64,000 bases of DNA. Source: Arcuatula senhousia. Lineage: Eukaryota; Mollusca; Bivalvia; Mytilida; Mytilidae. Positions 12,186 to 24,872 of this stretch are shown here, one piece after another. The position numbers were made by a program, and so were the translations under genes. Each line of letters opens with the position of its first letter. Position 1 is the first letter of the stretch. The notes under the pieces are model-generated. The model was not told the DNA's origin. It saw only the letters and a list, made by a program, of their open reading frames with translations, and made no database searches. The stretch spans positions 61,194,867-61,258,866 of the forward strand of contig OZ020303.1 of NCBI GenBank assembly GCA_963971305.1, in the 5' to 3' direction.

Positions 12186-14073
12186 TTAACATACAATGTT
12201 ATTCTTTCTCAATAATGCCGGTAAAAAGTGCTTATCATAGAAGTTTGTCAGGGTTTCTTTCATGCTATTCCACATTGTTTCATCAAAGTCAACATCTACT
12301 GGAAATATACCCTTATTAGTAAAGGCTATTAATTTACACTTTTTAATCCCTGTTATGCCCATTTGACCTTGCATCTGATAGTTATAACGATGAGTTTTAA
12401 CTACTTGTAGACTACCGTCTTCATTTTTTTCACAAATTTTAAGAGCTAAAAGTGCTGGGGACGGATGAAAGTTCTTATGCGAAAACAAACATTTGATTTC
12501 AATTATAAACTGTCCACAAATTGAGCAATCTACAATGCCGTCCAAACTTGTACCAAGCATCGGGTCTGAGGAACTAACGATAAGTCCTGGAACTTCCAAT
12601 TTACATTTTCGATGCCTAAATCGGTGTGATTTGACAAACATATCTCTTGCTTTTTGTTCAAATTTCCTTCCATATACTATCGGAGCAGGCAAGTTGTCTT
12701 CATTAAGTCCTGATTCTTTTATTAAAACCTCTGATGTTCTGTCCATATTAGTTGAATGGCATATTGTTTTAAAATTTGAAGATGTAAGCAGACCTTCTCG
12801 AGCTTTTTGCCAATTATTGTTCGTTTGTTGACCTCTGGTTCCCTCTTCAATTGTTACAATATCTTCAGCTAGGTATGTTAAATGATAAATAAATTCTTCT
12901 TTGCACTTTGCCGAGCATAAATGTAGCATATGGGCCTGCCAAAATTCGATTGTTTTTGTCAAGGGTAACTTTACGTCCAGTGGTTTTATCTCAGAAGTTG
13001 GTACCCTTTTCTCCCAGGCATCTAACAAACATGCACTTGGGTGCACTTCTTTAACTAAATTTACAAAATCATTAGGGTCTGGCAGTACTGTGTCTTGTGG
13101 TATAGCTTTATAAACATCATTTGTAGGTTTCACTAAAACTGAATCATCTACAGTTAGACTTGTGTCTAGATCAGTTACAAGAACAGCTTCTGATGTCTTT
13201 GAAGCCCTCCTTACCCAGATACATGGTCCTTCTGTTACACTTGCCTTGTTTCTGTCATGCAAAAAGTCACATATCTCGAAAAGAGTAGCAACAACATGGC
13301 GACACCCACCATCAATTCTGAAAAAATATACATATTGTTAAAATACATGCACCTTAAGTTTGCACCTAAAGTTCAATAGAAAAAAACATGCATCACAGTA
13401 ATGCAAAACTAGTTAAAATCAGTTAAATTTAAGCCCTTTACATTTTTAAATAGTATATGAAATAATCTACATATGATAAAAGTAATAACAAATTCTATGA
13501 TAAAAATATGTCTTACCCTCCTTTGCATGAACATAATGCAGAGAAAATAGCTCCATTGTCGGATTTGTTAAATACTATCCATGCTTTGTAGTACTTCAGC
13601 TTTGTAATAGGGCACTTCTCATTTGTCCGTGGTTTCACATTTGCTTTAACAGCAGAAAAGTCATTATTTAATGGACAGCATTCAATATTTAGCACAAAGC
13701 CATCCTCAAAAAGCCCATACGCTTCCATTTTTTGATAGTTTCTTAACATCGAATGGTTGTATTGTTCAAAGGTTAACAAATAATTATAAATGTCAAATAT
13801 TGCAAATGGTGGTAAAAGTTTAAGATCCTGAGATCCACTAACAGTATCTGGACTAGGTAGATAGTTTCCTTCAGGTGTTAACAGTTTTTCTTTTAATATT
13901 TCATCCCTGTCTTCCAAAAGTCCATCAGGGTCAACTTCAATCCCTAAGTGTTCAGCTGATACACAAATTTCTATAAGCTCTAGCTTCCTTATATTGGAAA
14001 AAGTAACTCCTCTATCCTTTAAATAGCTTTGCAATTCTTTTACTGACTTAGAATTAAAATTTACATTAGCCAT
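12186..14073 (-). CDS. SWIM zinc finger and YqaJ-like nuclease of the transposon (two exons)
   Basis: Exons are 14073-13517 and 13317-12186 (donor GTAAGA, acceptor TTTTTTCAG), 562 residues. The N-terminus (about 9-45) looks like a SAP-type helix pair, VKELQSYLKDRGV. A SWIM zinc finger CxC...CxH spans the splice: CSCKGG-IDGGCRH around residues 181-193, which supports the chosen junction. The C-terminal half is a YqaJ/lambda-exonuclease fold: E406 (YGRKFEQ), D435 (GTSLDGIVD), E449-x-K451 (IIEIKCL) and Q490 (YNYQMQGQ). Such proteins accompany ISL2EU transposases, and their role in transposition is not settled. The gene is complete and convergent with the transposase. Confidence 0.85.
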
Positions 14074-14162
14074 TTCTATTAAATCACTAATTATCTACTG
14101 ATTATCTACACATGTACACTCTTTCTCTATGTATTTACTATAGACAGGGTGCAAGATAAGGT

Positions 14163-14235
14163 CAATGTTTGTACCTAGTGCTGATAAGAGATAATTAGAA
14201 ACACCAGCTGTAGCATTTACCGGATAAGAACTATT
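14163..14235 (-). repeat. Right terminal inverted repeat of the THAP/YqaJ transposon
   Basis: On the minus strand it reads AATAGTTCTTATCCGGTAAA through to CTAGGTACAAAC, in the same order as the left end with small gaps. Confidence 0.75.
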
Positions 14236-16523
14236 CACAGACAGGTCTTGTGATGGTTTTACAAAAACACATTTATTTCAATATATTTCAAACTGATAAG
14301 CCAATCAAATTCAAATCAAGGAGATAATTTGGCTAAAAACAAAATTTTATCAACATATTAATCTGAATAAAACCCATTGCCTTCTATCAAAAACCTCAAA
14401 ACATTTCAAAACATCAAATACCTCAAACTTCACATCTACACATTAGGTTTTTGAGCTTTTTTTTTGTAATGGCATATGTTTTCCTGGTAGATCCTTCTTG
14501 ATAAGGCTTCTTCTCTGCTACAGTTCTCTTAGCCTGCACTTGCTGCATGGGTCAGGTGCACATTTATTGGAACTTAGACAATAATGGTTCAGCTTTAAGA
14601 TATTTAAAGAAAGGCTATAAAATGGTCCATTTAAAAACAAGGGTAGTTTAAGTGTAAAAAACAGATCTGGTTTAGTATCAGACAACTTGTAACTACATTG
14701 TAGTGTACTATCTCATCTGAATCCATCACAACAAAGCTAAGAGAATTATCTTAGCGTGTGTGGTTGTTTTTTTTTTTCGAAGTACCACCATGGCCAGTGG
14801 ATGATACATTTCATTTGGCCAGAAAAACAAATATTTTCTTTTCTTCTTTTTCAAATATTAATCATACATAGTTGGTTATCTTGAATTTGTTGGATAGAAT
14901 CCAGTTAATATGAAATTTTATAAGACTGTTGAACTTTTACAAACAGTGAATGTCATTCTGTGCTAATTTTACTAAGAGAGAAATTTTCATTCCATAAAAT
15001 AATGTCTGTGTTCCCTGCAAGCAATTGAAGCCAAAATATGTAGAACAGGAAGTAAAACCTCAAGAAGCTTTTTGTTCTCTGAGCTTGTTAAGAATACAGC
15101 ACTGATCATAAGCCGACAGAAGAAACTATTGTTTGATTTTTGTACGTGACTTTTATATCATTCAGAAACTTGTTTGATTTCTAGCTTTGAACATGATGAT
15201 AAACACACTATCTAGCCAAGATCAGCAACAGCAAGAATGAAAACAAAAAAGTTCTCAATCTAGCAGGTGCCCTCTCAATTCTGATATAGAAATATGTTTA
15301 ATATGTATCTGTTGAATCGATAAATTTATTAAGTTTCTGCCAATAACGACATTGTAAGTTAGATGTACCTTATTATTTCTACAAGTTACATACAAAAGGT
15401 TCCTCAAATAATTACATCACATACTGACAGATAATTATATTATTTTTTTAACAATAATTTAGATTGAAAAAGCAGAAAATTTCATTTCCAGAGTCACATA
15501 GCTTGAAAAATACAAAAATACCAGCTAATGGATGTTCATTATCATGTAAAATGCTGCTATCATAATAATTATGTGGTAATCGAAACTAAATTATAACTTC
15601 AATGAGAAAAACAAATGGCATGTTATATGTTTTATTATTTGTTTTCTGTGACAATTACATAAGCTTCAAAGTAAATCAATATTTTCATAGTTTTTAATGA
15701 TTTTTTTCTTTTTTTTTCCAGAAATTAAATAGCAAATAGGAAAATCAAAGGGTGTGAAGTGATTACAAGTACAGACTACAAATTAGTGACCAACAACAAC
15801 AGAGTCAACAACAATGTAAAAGATTGAATTATTGAAAGAAGCCAAAACTTAATATTTCAGCAAAACTGTGAGGTAATAGTAGTCCTATGACTTGAGTTTG
15901 TGTTGTTGAATTTTGTGTTTCCTCGTACTGTTCTTGTTTACAGGTTTTGTCCTTAGACTCTCAAATGCCTGAGACTTTGCTTCTTTTGGAGAACAGTAGA
16001 TTGAAGGGTTTAAGCCATGAAGCAGCTTTACTATAGGAATCCATTAAAATGGAACTTGCACTTCTGCAGCTGATGAAGTTGAAGAAATAGCAAATCAAAA
16101 AATACAAACTTTATGGTTTTTTAATGTTTAACTCTTGATATTTGCATTCTATTGAAGATTCAAATCACCACAAAGCATCAAATCTGATTTTCTGCTCCTA
16201 ACGACTTTTGATTTAATGACTAATTAGCATTTAGAATCAATTTGAATGCATTAGGAGTGTTTCACACCTACAGCTGCATGAGAACCTCTGTAATTCATTT
16301 ATCACATCACCTGAATAAGCAATATTATCTGCTAGATGAAGGCACTAAGCACCTGATTCAGGCAGGTTTGGCTAATTTCATCGATTCAGTAAAGGTTTTT
16401 TTTTTTACAAATTTTGTAGTTGTAGCCTGGTTTCATTGATTCATCTAGTATTAAGTTCTGCATGTTTAGTCTGATTTCATAGCATAAGCTGAGGAGAAAT
16501 GATATTTTAGAAACATTGTTGTA

Positions 16524-16728
16524 ATAACTGTGGTTTCATTATTATTTGTGTGGTATCAATTTTTCGTGGTTTTCGTGGGTAGCCCTCATCCACGAAATTT
16601 GATACCCAATAAAAAGGAAATTTAACATTGATCTGTATGCTGTAAACATCAGAACCACAAAATCTGATCCTTTTTCAACAAACCACCAAAATTGGTACCC
16701 ATGAAAATAAAAGAATCCACAGCAGTAT
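16524..16728. mobile_element. MITE-like element, ACTGTGG / TTCGTGGGTA family, copy 1
   Basis: The left end ACTGTGGTTTCATTATTATT and, on the minus strand, the right end ACTGCTGTGGATTCTTTTAT are related inverted repeats. The next blocks inward (TTTTCGTGGGTA and TTTTCATGGGTACCAATTTT) also match. About 200 bp, noncoding. Confidence 0.6.
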
Positions 16729-19591
16729 ATTTGATTTTGATTTTGATTTTTTTTTTTACATGTAACATGACCTCATTAAGCAAGGAAAAATCCACTGATT
16801 CTTGTTTCCTTATATAAAACTGCAACCTTGTATATTTTATTGATCTTTTGGTCCTGAAACCCAAGAAACAGATATCTCTAACACTTTAACCATATTTTGC
16901 TGATTTCCTCCTTTTTAAATCATTATTATTTCATTGGGATTTACAAACTTGTGTTTCATGAAGAATTTAGAGTCCACATTTCTAGAGATACATGCTTAAA
17001 ATGAAACATTAAAATGGAGGTTTATTCTTGATAGTACAACACAGGTGAAAAAACTTCCATGTCAATTTAACCAAATGAAGGTCTTGCAATATTTACACAA
17101 AGGAAACTTGTTGAACACAAGATAAAACATAAAGAAATATATATAGGAAACATATGAATGGCTTAGGGAGATGTCTTTCAAATCCGTCCAATAATTTTAT
17201 AATCAAGCTTAACTAACACAAGGCTGTCTGATGATTTGTTAGTGGCAAAAAAATGTATACAAACAACCTAGCAATTTGTAGCTACATTTAGACCATCACT
17301 CAGAATAGTGGTTTATATTTATAGTGGATTATATACAACTAACACTGATTAGTGAAGTCTGTTTTAAACAAAGAAAACTTCATTGGTTAAGATTATTCCA
17401 TAAAATACTACACAGTTGATCTGAAACAATCTAAAAACCCTTGATACAATTGACAAACCATTTCAATCATACATTTTTTTTTTATTTCACATTATACTAA
17501 TAGCACAAAGATGCTTGTAGAGGGGTTGTGTCTTTTGCTTTTTCAGATTTGGTGCACCAAGAAACCTGTTGGACACAAGAAGTGGATACACAGAAAACAA
17601 AAATGTGCAGATTTGAAATACATGAATGAAACCTTTATTATGCAATAACATGACGACAAATATCAAACTAATAGCCATGCTCGTTGGTTGTTTTTGTGTT
17701 GTCTGTTTCTTTGTGTTGTTGACTGGTTTTTAAATTTGTCTTAGCCCTTTCAGGTTCTTTATATTTGAATATCCATTTGGAACTGTTTTGCTTTTTTCTT
17801 AAGACACACAAGCTAGCAAAATAGGGACTTAAAACTGACACCTTTGTTAAGGAAATTCCAAACCACCTTCTTAATTTTACATATAGCAGTCATTATGTAA
17901 CCAAAGAAACACACTATTGAGACTCAAATTGTCACTATTAATAAGTGATGCAGTTTTTTTATTACTTAATCATTCTCTCAAGAAGGAAGAAATGAATGGT
18001 TAATTATGGACCAATTCTTTATAATTGGCGTGAAGCAATCATGAAAGTTATACAACATGTAATAATTAGGAACCCCATATTGACAAAATCAAATTAAAAC
18101 CTCATTCCCTCTCCAGAACAGTTAGGAATTTGATTGCAATGTAAAATCCTCTATTCCTTTTGACAATAATAAAAGATTCATTAAGTGGAAAAAATAAACA
18201 GTTCTCGGAATGAAAATTATAGTGAAATCAATACTTTGTTCAGTGGAACATTCATTGAACCCAGAAAATTGTGCATTTGGAAGCAAATTAGAGTTTTTGT
18301 AGAGTTTTGAAGTTAATCCCATCAGTCAATTCTGTAGAACAATTGTTTACTTATACCTGAAGTAAATCCTAACAATCAATCTATTGAGTCATCCTCTGTA
18401 TGTTTATTCAAAGCAAGGTTGAGATGCCATTGACAAGACTATTGAGCACATTGATGAAGTAATATATTTACTTGATATCAGATGAGATGCATGACTTTTT
18501 AAGTTATGCGTTTCTGAGCATGTTCAACATGGCAAAAGCTATGAATGCTTATGATTGATACTTAAGATACATGTACATGTACAGTTGTTGTACTCAGACA
18601 TGATATAATTCAATGTTTCAAGTTATAGCTGTACCCAAGAATGGTTTGACCATATATCAACAGTCTGTATTTCAAAACTGATTTGAACTTCTAAATTTCT
18701 TTGGAATTCCGGGGGTAGCATCAATATGAAGATCATGAAAACACTTAAAAATAATTCTTTGTAGTGTATAAATTGCTCTTCATCTCACTTTGTTTTTGAT
18801 TTCAAATTCTTTTTGTATGGAATTTAAAGAAATATTATACTGATGGATATAAGTACAGTTATTATTCTTATTGAAAGGTGAATTAACTAGGGTATGATTG
18901 CTAAAAAAATAATGCCAGAAGTTGAAGTCAGATGATTCATATCATAAAAGTATTTATCTGTATAAAAATAATAGAAATGTTGATATCTGCAGAAAATGTA
19001 CTTAACATTCTTTCAGTTATTATTGCAACATCTTTGTAAAAATCTCTACCATTCTTATATTCATTTATGAGGGGATTTATACACAAGGTTTAATCATAAA
19101 AAAACTTTAGAGGGATCAAAGAAGCCATTATGACTTTGGAAAGCCAGAATTCAGCCTCCCTATATTATTTTGAAATTTTTAAAGCCCCCTTAAGATTGTG
19201 TTGACATTTTGAAATGATTATAATAACTTTTGATGTATCTATCTTTTTTATCTCACAGCTGTTGGCTTCTGTCAAATCCATTCAGAATGATAAGAACCAT
19301 ATCCAGATAAGTTCTTTTTTTAAGTTTACGACTTTTTTGTGTGTCAGATAAATATTTATCACATCTCTGTCAAGGTTATACAGGCAATATGGACCTCCAA
19401 TAGAATATTGACAAAAATTTTGTATGGACCAAATTCAGAAACAAGATTACAAAGTCAGATGGTCTAGTTTTGAGGACTGATGAGAAAATGCACATATATA
19501 AATTTGGAAAGATAGCACATTCTTAAGATTACTAAGGTACAAGAGGAATATTTGGGCTGATAGATAAGAAAACAAGTGTGGCCACTAAAAG

Positions 19592-21110
19592 TATGTCTCG
19601 CCTGCCGGCACCATCGCTAAAATCAACTACCTAAGCTTTCATTTCTTGATATAAACACAAAAAGTGTCAGTATACCTAATAACAGATGCCTAGTTATTTT
19701 ACTATTCAAGCAATCCATTGTCCACACAAGTATTACAAAAAGTTTTTTCGGCCTGAAAAAAGACCTAAGTTCACAGAGTCACTGGAGCGTGAAAATGGGG
19801 TCAGGGTCACATGGCATGGTGACAGTTGCATGGACCATAACCTAAACTGTCTGTATACTAAATATCAGATGCCTAGCTATTATACTTTATCAAGCAATTC
19901 ATCGTCCACAAAAGTCTTACAAAAAAGTTAACGGCCTGAAAAAAGACCTAAGTTCACAGAGTCACTGGAGCGTGAAAATGGGGTCAGGGTCAAATGGCAT
20001 GGGGACAGTTGCCTAGACCATAACCTGAACTGTCTGTATTCTAAATATCAGATGCCTAGCTATTATACTTTTCAAGCAATTCATCGTCCACAAAAGTCTT
20101 ACAAAAAAGTTTACGGCCTGAAAAAAAACCTAAGTTCACAGAGTCACTGGAGCGTGAAAATGGGGTCAGGGTCAAATGGCATGGTGACAGTTGCGTAGAC
20201 CATAACCTGAACTGTCTGTATACCAAATATCAGATGCCTAGCTATTATACTTTTCAAGCAATTCATCGTCCACAAAAGTCTTACAAAAAAGTTTACGGCC
20301 TGAAAAAAGACCTAAGTTCACAGAGTCACTGGAGCGTGAAAATGGGGTCAGTGTCAAACGGCATGGTGACAGTTGCGTAGACCATAACCTGAACTGTCTG
20401 TATTCGAAATATCAGATGCCTAGCTATTATACTTTTCAAGCAATTCATCGTCCACAAAAGTCTTACAAAAAAGTTTACGGCCTGAAAAAAGACCTAAGTT
20501 CACAGAATCACTGGAGCGTAAAAATGGGGTCAGGGTCACATGGCATGGCAACAGTTGCGTAGACCATACCCTCAACTGTCTGTATACCAAATATCAGATG
20601 CCTAGCTATTATACTTTTCAAGCAATTGATCGTCCACAAAAGTCTTACAAAAATGTTTATGGCCTGAAAAAAAACCTAAGTTCACAGAATCACTGGAGCG
20701 TGAAAATGGGGTCAGGGTCAAACGGCATGGCGACAGTTGCGTAGACCATACCCTCAACTGTCTGTATACCAAATATCAGATGCCTAGCTATTATACTTTT
20801 CAAGCAATTGATCGTCCACAAAAGTCTTACAAAAATGTTTATGGCCTGAAAAAAAACCTAAGTTCACAGAATCACTGGAGCGTGAAAATGGGGTCAGGGT
20901 CAAACGGCATGGCGACAGTTGCGTAGACCATACCCTCAACTGTCTGTATACCAAATATCAGATGCCTAGCTATTATACTTTTCAAGCAATTCATCGTCCA
21001 TAAAAGTCTTACAAAAAAGTTTACGCCGCCGCCGCCGCCGTCGCCGCCGCCGTCGCCGGAAAGTAATACCTATGTCTCGCCTTCCGCGACTATTCGTCGC
21101 AGGCGAGACA
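19592..21110. mobile_element. Pearl/Helitron-like element with 182-bp tandem core
   Basis: About 7.4 copies of a 182-bp unit run from 19684 to about 21024 (unit starts at 19684, 19868, 20050, 20232, 20414, 20596, 20778, 20960). A GCC/GTC trinucleotide microsatellite (21025-21057) follows, then a terminal hairpin at 21073-21110: arms TGTCTCGCCT/AGGCGAGACA, inner stem GCGAC/GTCGC, loop TATTC. The left border carries the same TATGTCTCGCCT (19592-19602) as a direct repeat of the hairpin's first arm. Tandem core plus microsatellite plus 3' hairpin is the layout of bivalve pearl/MINE-type nonautonomous Helitron relatives. Units 6 and 7 are almost identical, suggesting recent unit duplication. No transposase is present. 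Confidence 0.8.
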
Positions 21111-23327
21111 AAAATCATGTTAATAGCCAAGAAATACATTCAGATGAAAAAAAGAGAATAGATAAAGATGCATTTAAATCAAATATAGTCAAAGAAACAA
21201 TTTAATGACATAATCAAAAGACATTCAAAACACAGGGAATTCTTCTCAGAAACTGAGAGGCTGAAGAAATCTTGGTGAATTTTTTATTGTTCCTTGTCTA
21301 TGTCTAAGAAATACTGTCTTATTGTAATTAACAATCACATCAAAATTCTTCCATGTCTACCACCATAACATAAGTTTCAAAACAGACTGCATAACTTCTA
21401 TATGTAAGAAACCTCATTTATTTTCATTTAAACAAGTGTCAATTAAATTACAAAGAAATTACATTTCTTTAATTTCCTGGAGTTTTCTCATTCTTTGTCT
21501 TATGTTTTTCTAATTATTGACTTATACTTAAGACATCCATCTGTCTGACAAATGTCAGACAAAATTAATCATTGACATCACCCTAGCATGGAAGCTCTCT
21601 TAAAACAAAATTAGTATACACTGAAAAAACTAAAACAGGTTGCAGATATAATTATAAACATACAGAATTAAAAAAAAAAAAGATTCTCAGACGTAAAGAT
21701 TTTTTTGCCTCTGTTTTTATAACTATTTTATAGCTTTTATAACTGAAATTTTTTGCTTCTATTTTGTGTAACTGATACTTTTTGGTTCTATTTTTTACAA
21801 CTGATATTTTTGGTTCTTTTTTTCTATCACAAAGAAGACTTGGCAAAGCATTGATTCATCATGGAGGCAATGGACATCATTTAGCATGCCAAATGTCATG
21901 TTTCACTCAGACAAAGATGCATAGTTTACAAGCCCTACAGCCAGGAACTTAATTACTTGTGTCAGGTGCTTTGTAACAAGAAAACTTCATTTTCGACAGG
22001 AGAGGATATGATTTCTGTTTTTCTACTATCTGCCAAAGTCAATTTCTTGTTATTGTGCTCTTTTGAGTGACATTCACTACACCAAAAAAGGTCTTCAAGG
22101 GGTCAAAAAAGGTTCAAAAGTTTTGGAAATCTGTGTCTGATTTGTATTCTTACAGCTCATTTTTACTGGCTTATGTGATCATGAGCTGCCTGCTTTTAAA
22201 TGGTAGACTAAGCTACGACCCACACTTTGAACATCACCACTGCACAATGCCCACATATACAATGAAAAAATCAAAGTTTCTCCCAAGTAAACGATAAATT
22301 TCCTTTCACAAACCCAAGATCATCCATCTTCCTACCAGCTCCTGTCCCTCGGGGACGATCTGTGACAAACCTGCAGTGACTGTGTCACGACAAATTAAGT
22401 AACTAGATATCATGTCAAGTCCTATTAAATCTTATGTTACTCCGAATTTCAAAGATGGAGCTGTGTCTTATTAGCACTAAACAAGGTAAAGCTAGTTTTA
22501 TTGTAGAATTCTAAACCTGCTCTTGTAGAACTATCTTTGCCAACAATTGATTTTCTTCCACTGGTTTCTTGAGAAATTTGTCAGCTAGGTTGCTTGAGGA
22601 TAGTAAATTAAGCAGATGTGGTGTTAAATTTTCATTGCATTAAATCAGAGAATACTTTACTGGAAGAGCTACTTTTATCACTAAGATAGAAGCTGAGTAT
22701 ACATGTAGTTTGGTACTGTAAAACCAGGTTTAATGCAATCCTTTAATTTATTTCACCACTTAATTTAGGGGCAAAATAATTCAGTGTTCTAAACGTGATT
22801 TGGTACAGAATTCTAAAATCTATTCTAATAGAACTTTTTTTTGACTGATTGATTTTCTTGCTGATTTCTTGAGAAATTTTTGCTGCCATCTCAAATATTA
22901 TAAAAGCTTGCTTTGGGGTATTCAATAACTACAATAAGGTTTATATGGCTATCAGTACAGGAAGGTAGATAAAGATTCATTTAATTGAAAACAAGTCTAA
23001 ATATGGTTCAGATTCTATAAGAACTTGATACGTCCTAATTTTTCTTTTTTTCTTACCCCTAAGGCCAAAGAAATATTCTCAAGTTCATTAAGGCAACACA
23101 GCTGATACAGATAAATTGGTCTGAGAAAATAATCTTGAAACTTCAGATAATGATGATGACAACTTTATTCAAGGACCTATCAACAAACTTGTAGGATATT
23201 GAGATTAGAAAATTAGATGAATTATTTCCTCCAAACTCTTTAAAACAAAATAAACAAACAGATATCCCAGACAAACCAGCATTCATTTAATCCAGACAAG
23301 AATAAAGAAAGAATATGTCCATGGGAC

Positions 23328-23702
23328 ACGGATGCCCCCGCTGGCCTCAAATAAAAAGTCAAAGTCCGAGAGGTCTGAAAGTCGCTTAGGACGCATAGTT
23401 TATCATACTACACCATCCTACCAAGTTTCAAATCATTCCCATGTATGGTTTCTGAGAAAAGCTTGACGGAAATTTTCATGTCGATTTTGGAATCGATCCA
23501 GCCCCAAACAGGAAGTAGATGTCCGACAGGTCTAAAATTCGCTTAAAACGTATAGTTTGTCATACATACTGAACCATCCTACCAAGTTTCAAGTTATTCC
23601 CATTTACGGTTTCTGAGAAAAGCTTGACGAAAATTCGTACGGACGGACGTACGGACATGAGTAAAACTTAATGCCCCCCGACATGTTGTTGCGGGGGCAT
23701 AA
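23328..23702. mobile_element. GGATGCCCCCG-type hairpin element, two core units
   Basis: The 5' motif ATGCCCCCGC (23332-23341) is inverted at the 3' end as GCGGGGGCAT (23691-23700), which also pairs locally with ATGCCCCCCG at 23671 to form a hairpin. Two core units of roughly 185 bp each carry CCTACCAAGTTTCAA and TTTCTGAGAAAAGCTTGACG. A short ACGGACGGACGTACGG microsatellite precedes the hairpin. A second, degraded copy of the family lies at 56549-56763. Confidence 0.75.
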
Positions 23703-24660
23703 AAATAAACTCAGAAAACTTTCAATTTCATATATTTTTTATACATAAAACACCTCTTTATTGAAATTCCCATCAAACGCACCCAAATGATGAGAAATTC
23801 ATGAAAGGACAGAACTAAAAATATCTGTTCATGAGACATATAATCATGTTGCAAAAGCAATTATATTTCTATTTTCTAAATCATCTTTATTGGTTCTGAT
23901 TAAAATGGATACATCATATCAGATAAAACAATAGATATATATATAGATGGTATCCCCCAGAGAAGTCAGGGGAATGCAATCCATCATCATTTGTCATGCA
24001 GGGGTGATCATACAGAAATTTGTTTACATTAGACAGCTAGCCCACTTAACAAAATGGAGGAGGACAAACATTTGGGTCCCCAGGGGCTATTAGGAATTTG
24101 TCTAGGATCAACAAACTAAAGTCTGATAAAAGAGGGGTGATGTACAAAATGTATGTCTGGTTTTCCTTCAATGAAGGATAAGTAATTTAGAAACTTTGTC
24201 CCTGTCATCTATCTGTTTTTTGTTCTATGTCCAATAATGGGTCTTTGTTGATATCTTAGGCATTGGTTTTGAATCTTATGCATTGTACATTGAGTCTTGG
24301 GCCAATGCAAGATGGTGGGCAGCAAAGTCTGGTCATGTTGAAGACTGTTGGCTGTTTTCCATTGTGATTTTTCAAATTGTTATTTCTTTATGTTGGTTGT
24401 GTCACGCACACTTATCCCACATTTCTTTATCGTCTATTAATGCCCAATTTGTAATTCAAAGCAGGGGGCAGATCCCATAATTTTTTTGAGGGTGTCGTAC
24501 AAAGAGTCCAGGACCAAAAAGGGGAGGTCTATCGAAATTGAATTTGCTCCTTATCTGCCCTCTCTATTTCTTGTCCATATTGACAAATTAAAAATTTGGT
24601 TCAATTACACCTTCAAACCAATCTACCACAGCTCCAGAAATGCTAAATAATTAAAACAAT

Positions 24661-24872
24661 TACTGTATAATCATTTATTTTCGTGGGGATAAAATTTTGT
24701 GGTTTAAGGCACAAAACTGAATTGGTGGGGACAATTTTTTGTGGATTTTTAATTTTGATATACACTCTTTAACTAAATATTTTAAATTCATGGGGATTTA
24801 AATTCGTGGATTTTTCTTATCGACGAAATAAACGAAAATTAATCCCCCACGAATATTTCTGCTTCTACAGTA
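24661..24872. mobile_element. MITE-like element, TACTGTA / TTCGTGGGG family
   Basis: The left end TACTGTATAATCATTTATTT followed by TCGTGGGG is inverted at the right, which on minus reads TACTGTAGAAGCAGAAATAT followed by TCGTGGGGG. It is related to the ACTGTGG family at 16524 and 38394. Confidence 0.6.

Larger units (their letters stand above)
10199..14232. mobile_element. ISL2EU/PIF-Harbinger-like DNA transposon with THAP transposase and YqaJ nuclease
   Basis: The element is about 4.03 kb. It carries two convergent intron-containing genes: a THAP-DDE transposase on plus and a SWIM-YqaJ nuclease on minus, whose stops are only about 20 bp apart. The ends are imperfect inverted repeats: AGTTCT with CCGGTA a few bases further in, and an identical CTAGGTACAAAC block at 10255-10266 and inverted at 14167-14178. 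The outermost AGTTCT/AGAACT is flanked on both sides by AT, consistent with a 2-bp AT target duplication. Pairing of a Harbinger-type transposase with a YqaJ exonuclease is known from ISL2EU elements. Both reading frames are unbroken, which suggests a recent or potentially active copy. It sits in the intron between LAR FN3-1 and FN3-2. Confidence 0.85.

Noticed and set aside
12493..13113. Plus-strand frames opposite the YqaJ gene
   Set aside because: Antisense shadows; the minus strand carries the conserved nuclease motifs.
19686..19931. 81-residue open frame in the tandem repeat
   Set aside because: It follows the repeat units, which are not multiples of three and break the frame in later copies; no domain.
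19592..21024. Regular 182-bp repeats reminiscent of an array such as CRISPR
   Set aside because: Units are long, contiguous and without unique spacers; the element ends in a microsatellite and hairpin and lies in a eukaryotic intron.
24283..24480. 65-residue plus-strand frame with hydrophobic stretch
   Set aside because: No homology, splice site or repeat support; expected by chance in 64 kb.
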